From Bryobacteraceae bacterium (lineage in GTDB: Bacteria > Acidobacteriota > Terriglobia > Bryobacterales > Bryobacteraceae), in assembly GCA_030039005.1 (NCBI GenBank), contig JASHQT010000585.1, positions 1 to 35,563 of the forward strand: a stretch of 35,563 nt of DNA, in the 5' to 3' direction. The position numbers and the translations under genes are program-made. The notes beneath the pieces were generated by a model, which was given only the letters and a program-made list of their open reading frames with translations, was not told where the DNA came from and searched no databases. Below are positions 23,262 to 30,644 of this stretch, one piece after another. Every line of letters starts with the position of its first letter. Positions within the stretch are counted from its first letter, which is position 1.

Positions 23262-24815
23262 ATGCGAGACAAGGCGCAAATGTCCCTGAAGATCCGAGTC
23301 CGCACGTCCGGCGCTCCCGACCGCTCACCTCTTCGGCGTGGCTATCGCGTTCGCCCCACCTCTTTTGTTTTTTCGATTCTCTTTCACGTCGCGGTGATCA
23401 CCGGGCTGTTGTTGCTCCCGCAGAGTCCCGCCGCGAATCACGAGCAGGCGGCGGAACGGCCCATCTACGAGCAGTTAATCAAACCCGAGGAAAAGAAAAT
23501 CGTCTGGTACACTCCGCCCAAGCAGAAACTCCCGGACGTTTCGGCCGAGCGGCGGATCGGAACGTTTCGGTTTCCTCGGGCGCCCAAGAAGGCAGATGTG
23601 GCGATCATCGCTGCCGCACCGCACCCGGAATCGGTAAAGCAATTCATCTGGCAGCCTGTGCCCAAGATCCAGCTTCGCCAGGATCTTCCCACACCGAATC
23701 TGATCTCGCGCGCGGCCATGGCGATCCCGGCGCCGCCACCGCCCAAACAATTCAAGCCTATCGATAAGCCGAAAGCGCAAGGCGTGAAATCTCCCGTCCC
23801 TAACATGTCACTGCCCGCACCCAACGGCGACGTGAGTAGAGCGGCGCTGCTGAATGTGCGGCCCCTGGAAATTCCGACCACAAAAACCTTCGTTGCGCCG
23901 CCGCCCAGCGAGCGGCCGTCCCGCGCCGTGATCCCCGTGCAAACGTCCAATCTGCCGTTGCCCGATGTCAATATTACTGGGGCCGCGACGGCGCGCGGCC
24001 TGCTGCCGGAGGGCATCGGCGCGCTGTCGCTCGAGAACGGCGCGCCTCCACCTCCCAACGCTCCTCCGGGTCCGCTGAATCAGGCGGGTAACGGGAAGGT
24101 TGACATTGCGGCGGTCGGTCTGCACCCGAGCGATAAAGGACAGGTGCCGGACGGCTCGCGAGCCGGGCGGTTCGCGCAGGCGCCCAATGTCGGCGAAGTG
24201 GCTACCGGTGACGTCAAAGGCGGGTTTGGAGTGCCGAATCTCACCATTCGCGAAGGAGGCAAGGTCGCGCCACCGCACGTGGACGAGCCGCGCAAAGTGC
24301 TGCTGTATTCGGACCGTCTGCGGAGCTTGCCGGTATCCACGCTATCGGTTCCCTTGCACCCGGCCACGCGCACGCTCCCGGCGTCGATCGAAAACAGGTT
24401 CCACGGCCGCAGCGTCTATACGATGGTGATTCCTATCGAGAATATCCCCGAATACACGTCCGATTGGATTATTTGGTTCGCCGCGCACAATGAGCCCTCT
24501 GGCGCCGCCGCGCTGAACGTGCGCGCCCCCATTCCTCTACGCAAGTTCGAGCCGGTGGAACCGGTGCCGCCCGGCGCGAGGACCGAACTGCGGGTTCAGC
24601 TCGCGGGTGTGATTACGAAAGAAGGCAAGCTGGAAGTGCGGCAGTTGCTTCGCGAACTGGCGCCGGCGCTCGAAAGCGCGGTGCTTCGCGACATCCAATC
24701 CTGGGAATTCAAACCGGCCACGCAGGATGGAGCTCCCGTGGATATCGACGTCGTGCTCGAGATTCCGTTCAGCCTGCCGCCGCAGTTGGCGCAGAAAAGC
24801 GAAGCCAGCAAATAA
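23262..24815 (+). CDS. TonB-like energy-transducer-type protein with long Pro-rich linker
   Basis: The 517-residue protein has a basic N-terminus and a single transmembrane anchor (about residues 34-53, SFVFSILFHVAVITGLLLLP). A proline-rich periplasmic linker of more than 300 residues follows, with many PPP/PPKQ stretches. The C-terminal region (about 430-510) resembles a TonB C-terminal domain: LAGVITKEGKLEVRQLLREL, LESAVLRDIQSWEFKPATQDG, PVDIDVVLEIPF. In Acidobacteriota such proteins are generally annotated as TonB-family. It could power TonB-dependent receptors such as the two Oar-like proteins in this window, although no ExbB/ExbD is adjacent. The start is uncertain: ATG 23262 is preferred; 23280 and 23151 are in frame. 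The linker is unusually long for TonB. Confidence 0.72.
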   Translation: MRDKAQMSLKIRVRTSGAPDRSPLRRGYRVRPTSFVFSILFHVAVITGLLLLPQSPAANHEQAAERPIYEQLIKPEEKKIVWYTPPKQKLPDVSAERRIGTFRFPRAPKKADVAIIAAAPHPESVKQFIWQPVPKIQLRQDLPTPNLISRAAMAIPAPPPPKQFKPIDKPKAQGVKSPVPNMSLPAPNGDVSRAALLNVRPLEIPTTKTFVAPPPSERPSRAVIPVQTSNLPLPDVNITGAATARGLLPEGIGALSLENGAPPPPNAPPGPLNQAGNGKVDIAAVGLHPSDKGQVPDGSRAGRFAQAPNVGEVATGDVKGGFGVPNLTIREGGKVAPPHVDEPRKVLLYSDRLRSLPVSTLSVPLHPATRTLPASIENRFHGRSVYTMVIPIENIPEYTSDWIIWFAAHNEPSGAAALNVRAPIPLRKFEPVEPVPPGARTELRVQLAGVITKEGKLEVRQLLRELAPALESAVLRDIQSWEFKPATQDGAPVDIDVVLEIPFSLPPQLAQKSEASK

Positions 24816-24820
24816 AAGAG

Positions 24821-24846
24821 CATGCGGCCCGGATTTGGACCGCATG
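24821..24846. terminator. Hairpin between convergent genes
   Basis: CATGCGG (24821-24827) pairs with CCGCATG (24840-24846) across a 12-nt loop, between the stop of the TonB-like gene (24815) and the stop of the PEP-CTERM gene (24876). There is no long T tract, so it is a possible bidirectional terminator. Confidence 0.45.
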
Positions 24847-24875
24847 TCCGTTGGAAGAATTCCTAAGGAGAAAGA

Positions 24876-25682
24876 TTACGCGTTGGCTTGCGCGGCGCGC
24901 CGGCGTTGACAAACCACACCCGCGATGCCGAGCAAGCTGGCCAGAAGCAAACCGTAGAAGCGTGGCTCCGGAACGGACGACGAAGGCGCGGCGCCCGTGA
25001 TGGTGTCCAGCAGAATGTAGTGGCAGTCGGCTTCGATGGCCACCCATTCGACTCCGGAAACGTTCTTGGTGATCGTGAGCTGGGACTGCGCGGTGGTTCC
25101 GTTGGTGGAAATCTCACCCAACGTTGTCGTTCCGTTGAGGGTCATGCTGCTGGGGCTGATTCCCTCATTCAGGGGGACATTCACGGTTCCGCTGTCGGAG
25201 TAGTAATCCGAGACGACGTCCGAGCCGGCGCCGATACCGGCTTGTATCAGAAACTCCAGCGTGGTTCCCTGCGCGATGTTGCTGCCCAGTTCGAGTAGAA
25301 GAATGTTGCCGTAGGTGTTGCTCCCGTCCGCGGTATTCGTGATGCCTTCCTGATTGGGAAACGGCGACCCTCCTTCTTGCGGATCATAGGGTGCGATCCC
25401 AATGCCTTCGTCGTAGGTGCTGTCATTGGTGGAGAAGAGGCCGTTAATGGTGGAGTCGCTAAATTTATAGAAGTTGTTGTTGCTATTGGTGACCTGCTCG
25501 CTGTACACGGTGATGGTTCCCGTCACGGAACTACCGCCGATTGTCGAGTAGGTTGCACCGTCACTTTCAGTCGCAGGGTTCGATCCGAAACACCACGTGT
25601 TCAGAGCACAAGTCGATGCGCGGGCCATTGTGGCGAGCGACAGCATGCTGCCTAAGGCGAGCGCCCACTTGATTCTGTACAT
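24876..25682 (-). CDS. PEP-CTERM sorting-domain protein 1
   Basis: The 268-residue protein has a signal peptide (about 1-22, ALGSMLSLATMARAS). The mature part is rich in Ser/Thr/Asn/Gly. The C-terminal sorting signal is VPEPRFYGLLLASLLGIAGV followed by a basic tail (VCQRRR). The PEP motif, transmembrane helix and Arg cluster are what exosortase recognises, so the protein should be processed and exported to the surface or exopolysaccharide matrix. No catalytic motif was seen. The SD AGGAGAGGAAG precedes the ATG. A GTAC-containing dyad lies about 95-120 bp upstream of the start. Confidence 0.9.
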   Translation of the reverse strand: MYRIKWALALGSMLSLATMARASTCALNTWCFGSNPATESDGATYSTIGGSSVTGTITVYSEQVTNSNNNFYKFSDSTINGLFSTNDSTYDEGIGIAPYDPQEGGSPFPNQEGITNTADGSNTYGNILLLELGSNIAQGTTLEFLIQAGIGAGSDVVSDYYSDSGTVNVPLNEGISPSSMTLNGTTTLGEISTNGTTAQSQLTITKNVSGVEWVAIEADCHYILLDTITGAAPSSSVPEPRFYGLLLASLLGIAGVVCQRRRAAQANA

Positions 25683-25775
25683 AGTTCTTCCTCTCCTCCT
25701 GTCAGAAAGTTACCCTAGTAAGATTGCTCAGAAGCTAAGGATAAGACACCCCACATGAAAAAGCGAGGTGCTTCA

Positions 25776-25805
25776 GTACCAATCTCTCTCTGGGACTGAC
25801 AGTAC
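25776..25805. promoter_or_regulatory. GTAC-pair candidate operator upstream of PEP-CTERM gene 1
   Basis: Two GTAC cores lie at 25776 and 25802, 26 bp apart. On the gene's own strand each reads GTACTG, followed by TC and AAG respectively. The pair lies roughly 95-120 bp upstream of the PEP-CTERM start at 25682. The words resemble those at 28264-28294 and 30460-30491. Function is hypothetical. Confidence 0.3.
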
Positions 25806-25912
25806 GACTAAACCCCGGCCGGAGAAGTCTATTGAGCAACTCGCGCAAAACGGAGCGCGGCGCGAAGCAGTTCCCGGCCTATCTTGTGGTGCGCGCCGCA
25901 CCCTTTGCGCTT

Positions 25913-28213
25913 CTAATTAATCCGGTTTAATAAGTCGTTCACGCCGGCCTCAATTTCCTTAGGTGGGCGCAGCTCCAACGCGCGAGAAAGCATGGTCCGG
26001 GCGCGCTGGCGGTCACCCTTCTGGTACCAGGCCATGCCGGTGTGGTAAACGCATGCCGGGTCGTCGGGAAAGCGGCGGATGAGCCGCTGGAAAATATCCA
26101 AGGCATCGTCGTTTTGATCCCGCTTCAGATAGACAAAGCCAAGGGTATCGAGGAAAACAGGATTGTTCGGCTGCTGATGGACTGCCCCGCGTGCCAGCTT
26201 CAGCGCCTCATCCAGGCTGTCGCCGGTTTCGGCCATCAAGTACGCCAGGTTATTCATTGCAACGGGATCCTTGGGACTTCCCGTCAAAGCGCGGCGTGCG
26301 ACTTGTTTGGCTTCCTGATCGCGGCTTTCCGATTCCAGCATGAATGGCAGCAGGGCCCCTGGCCGGGGATCTTTGGGCTGGAGAGTGGCTGCCTTCTGTA
26401 AAGTGAGGATGGCGTTGTGAAGATCGCCTTTGAGCTGGAACACTTGGGCCATCTCGATCAGCGGTGTGATGGAGTTAGTTTGGTCGGCCAATCGGCGCAA
26501 GTTCTCGATCGCCAGGTTGTATCTTCCGGTCCGCAGCGCCGTGACAGCGGCTAGATGGCGAATGGCCGGCGAACCTTGTGAGCGCGTCAACTCCGTATCC
26601 AGTCGCTGCAGAGCCTTCTCCGGCTGGTTCTGCGCCATATCGACGTCCACCAGGCCTGCCATCGCGCGCACCTCCTTCGGATGGTCGTCAAGGATCTTGT
26701 TGTAAGCAGTTTCCGCTTCGGCGAATTTGCGACGCCTGAGGGAGACTTCCGCCAGTTTTAATTTCACGTCCACCGATTGGGGCACTTGCTGCGCCAGGCT
26801 CTCGAAAACGGCATCGGCCTGCTCCAGGTTTCCTTGTTCCAGCAAAGCACTGCCGCGGAGCATGCGCGCGTGCAGGTTTTGCGGATCGATTTCCAAAGCG
26901 GCTTCGGCTTGCTGGAGCGTTTCCGCCGCGTCATGTTGCTTGTAGGCGATATCGGCCAGCAAGATGTGTGCGTCCAGGAACTCGGGCTGCAGTTTGACGA
27001 TCTCCTCAAAGCGCGTCCGCGCCTCGGAGAAATTTTGGCTCTCGGCCAGCGCCCGGGCGAGCAGGAACTTCAGGAAGACGTCGTTCGGTTTCTTTGCGAG
27101 CAGAGCGCGCAGCTCCTCCACGCCCTGGCCGGGCTTTCCCGCCCCCGGCGTTTCCAGTAGCAGCGCGGCCCGCAAGGCGCGAGCTTCCTCATCGTCGGGG
27201 AATTCGCCGAGGGTCTTGTTCAGGACTTCGAGACCTTCCTGGCGCTTGTTCTGCAACAACAGAACCCGCGCGATGCGGTCCTCGCAAACCAGCTTGTCCT
27301 TTTTCCCAAGGTCGGCTCCCGCGCGGTATTGCTGGAGGGCCTGATCCGGAGCTCCCATGGAGGCGTAGAAATCGCCCGCTTGCACCCGGGTCGCCGGGTC
27401 GCCGTCATGGCCAGCAAGAAAGGTTCGGATGGTTTGTTCGACATCCTGGGTGCGATGGGCGGCGGCGTAGAACGATGCCAGCTCCAGCAGGTACCCACGC
27501 TCCTTGGGATTGGCTTCTACCTTCTGTTTCAGGATGTTCTCGGCGTCTTGCGGACGCTTGCCGACCGTGTAGAGGCGGTACAGCGCGTCGTACACGTCGG
27601 AAGCGTCGGGATTGGCACGGACGAACTCCAGCCCTAGTTTTTCAGCTTCAGCCGGCTGATTGGCGCGGAAGAGAGCGTCCATGAGGCCGTCGACGATCTT
27701 TTCATCGTGGGGATGCGATTCATGGGCATGCCGCAACAGCTCCGCTGCTTCCTCCGGCCGCTGCTCCAACATGGCCAAATATCCCTTGATACGCAACCCT
27801 TGCATGGAGTTGGGATCGCTCTTGAGCCATTCCGCGCTGTACTTGAGGAGCTGATCGTAAAGGAACTTGGGGCGTTTGGGATCGCCCACGTAGGCACCTA
27901 GCAACAGGTTGGTCAAGTCCGTTTTGGCCGCGTCGCTCGACGGCAGCAGGCGGACCGCTCTTTCCAGGTCCTCCAAGGCCTGGGCCGCCTTGTTTTGCTT
28001 GAGTTCCGAGAGGCCGGCCCGGTAATACGCGTCTCCGAACGAGGGATCTTTCTGGATCGCTGCGCGGTAGTCTAATGTCGCTTCCTCGAACTTTCCCCGC
28101 GCAAACGCGGAGTTGCCCTTCTCGAAATAGTTGTACGCGCTGCGGCAACCGGCGAGCCCCAAGATCCAAGGCAAAACGATGAGGGCCAGCCGGCCCGGGA
28201 GTTTCTTAGACAT
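25913..28213 (-). CDS. Large TPR lipoprotein, PrsT-like (PEP-CTERM system)
   Basis: The 766-residue protein starts with a lipoprotein signal (MSKKLPGRLALIVLPWILGL, lipobox LAGC near residue 24) and is almost entirely TPR. About 15 or more repeats span residues 30-760 (NSAFARGKFEEATLDYRAAI, DPSFGDAYYRAGLSELKQNK, NPVFLDTLGFVYLKRDQNDD). A longer reading frame begins upstream at 28369, but the lipobox sets the start at 28213. Its size, lipid anchor and position between two PEP-CTERM genes match the PrsT type of PEP-CTERM-associated TPR lipoprotein, though the flanking prs genes are not visible, so this is by analogy. It probably scaffolds exopolysaccharide or exosortase-linked export. Confidence 0.82.
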   Translation of the reverse strand: MSKKLPGRLALIVLPWILGLAGCRSAYNYFEKGNSAFARGKFEEATLDYRAAIQKDPSFGDAYYRAGLSELKQNKAAQALEDLERAVRLLPSSDAAKTDLTNLLLGAYVGDPKRPKFLYDQLLKYSAEWLKSDPNSMQGLRIKGYLAMLEQRPEEAAELLRHAHESHPHDEKIVDGLMDALFRANQPAEAEKLGLEFVRANPDASDVYDALYRLYTVGKRPQDAENILKQKVEANPKERGYLLELASFYAAAHRTQDVEQTIRTFLAGHDGDPATRVQAGDFYASMGAPDQALQQYRAGADLGKKDKLVCEDRIARVLLLQNKRQEGLEVLNKTLGEFPDDEEARALRAALLLETPGAGKPGQGVEELRALLAKKPNDVFLKFLLARALAESQNFSEARTRFEEIVKLQPEFLDAHILLADIAYKQHDAAETLQQAEAALEIDPQNLHARMLRGSALLEQGNLEQADAVFESLAQQVPQSVDVKLKLAEVSLRRRKFAEAETAYNKILDDHPKEVRAMAGLVDVDMAQNQPEKALQRLDTELTRSQGSPAIRHLAAVTALRTGRYNLAIENLRRLADQTNSITPLIEMAQVFQLKGDLHNAILTLQKAATLQPKDPRPGALLPFMLESESRDQEAKQVARRALTGSPKDPVAMNNLAYLMAETGDSLDEALKLARGAVHQQPNNPVFLDTLGFVYLKRDQNDDALDIFQRLIRRFPDDPACVYHTGMAWYQKGDRQRARTMLSRALELRPPKEIEAGVNDLLNRIN

Positions 28214-28263
28214 TGGAAAGCCTAGTTTTACATAGCATGACGCAATGTATACCGGGACCACCA

Positions 28264-28294
28264 GTACCGATTTGAGGCTCCCGGGTACTGGTAC
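28264..28294. promoter_or_regulatory. GTAC dyad between the PrsT-like and PEP-CTERM 2 genes
   Basis: Perfect inverted arms ACCAGTACC (28260-28268) and GGTACTGGT (28284-28292) are separated by 15 bp, with a third GTAC at 28291. The GTAC cores start at 28264, 28285 and 28291, that is 21 and 6 apart. The region serves both divergent genes (TPR start 28213, PEP-CTERM start 28363), so a shared operator is plausible. Confidence 0.45.
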
Positions 28295-28362
28295 AAGCAG
28301 CCATGCTGGGCATAACGACCGGTTCATTGTCGGATCTAGGGTTCCAGCCTTAGTCTTCTCGC

Positions 28363-29199
28363 ATGACAAGTAACCCGATTCTGGGAGTCAGCATCGCCAT
28401 CTTACTGGCCACCGTTGCCGCCAACGCTAACAGTGTGCAAACGGATGTGCCGCTGGACGTTTCGGCGAATTATAATTTTCCCCTCGGCGACGGCGGCGGC
28501 GGAGCGGAGGCTACTCTGAACGGCGCGAACGCGGAGATTTTCTGCGTCGATTATTTTAACGATATCTATCTGTCGACTGATTATACTGCCGACGTCACCA
28601 CACTCAGCACGACTGCGAATTTGAGCGACACCCGGTTTGGCGGAGTCTCCGGCAGCGGTTGGACGCCGTTGACCACGCTGGGCGCCACGGACGATACATT
28701 TTTCAATAGCGGCGCGGGATCCACGGCGCTGGCCCGGTACATCATGGCGGCCTACTTGGAATCGCTATACGATCTGAGTGATGGAAGCAACACGGCCAAC
28801 AACGACATCCAGGATGCAATCTGGACAATCCTGGATCCCGTGGCCGATGTGAATGCTTATGGCGCGGTTTCCGACCCTGGTTACGACGGCACGAGCTACA
28901 TCGAGCAGGCGGCCAGCTGGTACATGGCCATGGACAACGCCGCCAACCTGGCTGCGCTGAACAACTTTCTTTCGCATTTTGAGATCGTCAGCGACAGCAC
29001 GATGACGTTTTCGAACGGCCTGGGGTATGGCGGGTTCCAGGAGCAGTTTGTTGATCCCAATCCGATTCCCGCTCCCGTTCCGGTTCCGACGCCTGAGCCG
29101 CGCTCGATAGCATGCATGTTGATGGGCCTCTTCGCTTTGGGCATGTTCGCGCGGCGCAAATTCCGCCCGGGCGATTCCTGCGTTCACGCCGCCGACTGA
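28363..29199 (+). CDS. PEP-CTERM sorting-domain protein 2
   Basis: The 278-residue protein has a signal peptide (about 1-22, VSIAILLATVAANANS), an Asn/Asp/Thr-rich exported body and a C-terminal exosortase signal. That signal is a Pro-rich lead (PIPAPVPVPTPEP), RSIACMLMGLFALGMF as the membrane helix, then ARRKFR. The body contains YDLSDGSNTANNDIQDAIWT, which resembles similar segments in other PEP-CTERM proteins of unknown function. No enzyme motif was seen. The extra 14 residues after the basic tail are unusual for the family, whose helix and Arg cluster usually finish the protein. Confidence 0.88.
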   Translation: MTSNPILGVSIAILLATVAANANSVQTDVPLDVSANYNFPLGDGGGGAEATLNGANAEIFCVDYFNDIYLSTDYTADVTTLSTTANLSDTRFGGVSGSGWTPLTTLGATDDTFFNSGAGSTALARYIMAAYLESLYDLSDGSNTANNDIQDAIWTILDPVADVNAYGAVSDPGYDGTSYIEQAASWYMAMDNAANLAALNNFLSHFEIVSDSTMTFSNGLGYGGFQEQFVDPNPIPAPVPVPTPEPRSIACMLMGLFALGMFARRKFRPGDSCVHAAD

Positions 29200-29279
29200 C
29201 GAATGTTCCTCGTGTTTTGAAGACCGTACGCGCATGCTGGATGCGGTAGCCGATTCCTGCTGCTACACCTGAGTTGAGA

Positions 29280-29340
29280 TTTCCAGCCTGCCCGGAGCCA
29301 TCCGCTCTTGTTCGGCCGCTCCCGCTCGGCAGGCTGGAAA
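29280..29340. repeat. 13-bp perfect inverted repeat before the tail-fibre-like gene
   Basis: TTTCCAGCCTGCC (29280-29292) is the exact reverse complement of GGCAGGCTGGAAA (29328-29340). The 35-nt spacer itself contains CGGCCG. The structure lies 8 bp before the SD (GGAGG, 29348-29352) of the next gene and 81 bp after the PEP-CTERM stop. It could act as a terminator for the upstream gene, a leader structure that modulates translation, or a protein-binding dyad. Confidence 0.6.
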
Positions 29341-29363
29341 CCAACCTGGAGGATACCGTTATT

Positions 29364-30329
29364 ATGCGAAATCGGCGCGCGATTGTGGTGGCAGGCTTGG
29401 TGATTGCGTTGGCCAACGCGCAAACCCTGGTGGATCTGAGAACGCAAAGCAAGAGCGTCAATTTCACCGCCGCGAATTACACCAGTCCGTTCCAGTCTGG
29501 TACCAGCCTTCCAGCCTCCTGTTCGATGGGACAAGCATATTTTGAAACCAATGCGGCCGCCGGGCTCAATCTATACGGCTGCACCGCTACCAACTCTTGG
29601 ACGTTGCTCTCGGCGGGCATCCTCGCGGGAGACGTCACGGGAACGCCCAGCGCGACCACAGTGAGCCAGATCCAAGGCCGCGCCGTCTCATCCACCGCGC
29701 CTGGCAACGGTCAAGCGCTGGCCTGGAACAGCACCTCGAGTAACTGGACGCCGCAGACGGTGGTGCGCCAAATTCAAAACGCCGGCACCGCCCTTCCCGC
29801 CGAGCCGTCTCTCAACTTTAGCGGCGGAGGTTGCACGGACGACCCCACCAATAATCGCACGGATTGTTCCGGGACCGGAGGCGGCATCGCCGGGGTCACC
29901 GTGGACTTGAACGGTAGCGTGGAGGGAACGCAGGCCACGCTCAACTTCATATCCGGCACGGGCATCCTGCAGTCCTGCGTGAATAACACCGGCGCCTCGC
30001 GAGTGGATTGCACGCCTTCCTATAATTCGGCCCTCATACCGACCCACGACACGATTCACGCCAACGAAACATACTGCGCCTCAACTAACGGAACGACGGC
30101 ATATACATGCTCTTCACCGGACAAAGCCATCACGGCCTACACCGTTGGCATGGTCTACCTGCTGAACGTCGATACCACATGCGCGACCAGTTGCACGCTG
30201 AACATCGACGGGGTGGGGATCAAAACCATCACGCAACCCAATGGCAGCAGCTCACCTGCGGGTGCGCTCGTCGCCGGACAGGCCCAACTCATCTGGTATG
30301 ACGGCACGGTCATGCGATTGATGTACTGA
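29364..30329 (+). CDS. Secreted tail-fibre-like repeat protein
   Basis: The 321-residue protein (ATG at 29364, GGAGG 11 nt upstream) has a signal peptide (about 1-18, RAIVVAGLVIALANA) and no membrane anchor at the C-terminus. Its middle has the phrase LAGDVTGTPSATTVSQIQGR ... STAPGNGQALAWNSTSSNWT, a pattern seen in phage tail fibres and Acidobacteriota surface proteins. The rest is Asn/Gly/Thr-rich with several Cys (CTDDPTNNRTDC, CASTNGTTAYTC, CATSC). It is likely an extracellular adhesin or matrix protein. There is no phage context here. It lies between a PEP-CTERM gene and a glycosyltransferase. Confidence 0.7.
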   Translation: MRNRRAIVVAGLVIALANAQTLVDLRTQSKSVNFTAANYTSPFQSGTSLPASCSMGQAYFETNAAAGLNLYGCTATNSWTLLSAGILAGDVTGTPSATTVSQIQGRAVSSTAPGNGQALAWNSTSSNWTPQTVVRQIQNAGTALPAEPSLNFSGGGCTDDPTNNRTDCSGTGGGIAGVTVDLNGSVEGTQATLNFISGTGILQSCVNNTGASRVDCTPSYNSALIPTHDTIHANETYCASTNGTTAYTCSSPDKAITAYTVGMVYLLNVDTTCATSCTLNIDGVGIKTITQPNGSSSPAGALVAGQAQLIWYDGTVMRLMY

Positions 30330-30644
30330 CGTGGTCTTTTTTGCGGGCTGTCTTTGGCGCCCGCCGTCCGTCACCCACTCTTCCCGTTCGCTTACCTGCC
30401 TGCAGTCCTCTTTCATCCCCGTATGACGCGCCTCTGAGAAAGACCGAACGTTAGTAATGGTACTTTCACATGGAACTTCCCGTACTAGTACGATCTAGAT
30501 CCAATTGTGCTTGGTTTTAAGCACTTTCCGGTGTGAAATAGAGTAGGCCAAGGGATCGTAGAATTCGTTCAAGGCCATCGCTGCTTTTGGCAGATCGAGC
30601 ATTCGATTTCGCGGCGAAGTTCACGAGGAGAAGGACCTGCTCAC
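30330..30644. other. Intergenic region before the glycosyltransferase gene
   Basis: No gene was seen in these 315 bp. A weak hairpin (GCGGGC 30343-30348 / GCCCGC 30359-30364) lies just after the preceding stop but lacks a following T tract. The GTAC triplet at 30460-30491 is the main structure. GAGGAGAAGG (30625-30634) is a likely SD for the next gene. Confidence 0.55.
30460..30491. promoter_or_regulatory. GTAC triplet upstream of the WecA-like gene
   Basis: Three GTAC cores begin at 30460, 30482 and 30488, so the spacing is 22 and 6. This is nearly the 21-and-6 arrangement at 28264-28294. The last two form the palindrome CGTACTAGTACG. It lies about 155-185 bp before the glycosyltransferase start. 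Confidence 0.35.

Noticed and set aside
28214..28362. Sigma-54 promoter upstream of PEP-CTERM gene 2
   Set aside because: I looked for GG-N10-GC spacing near TGGTACAAGCAGCC and in the facing strand and found none with the right spacing.
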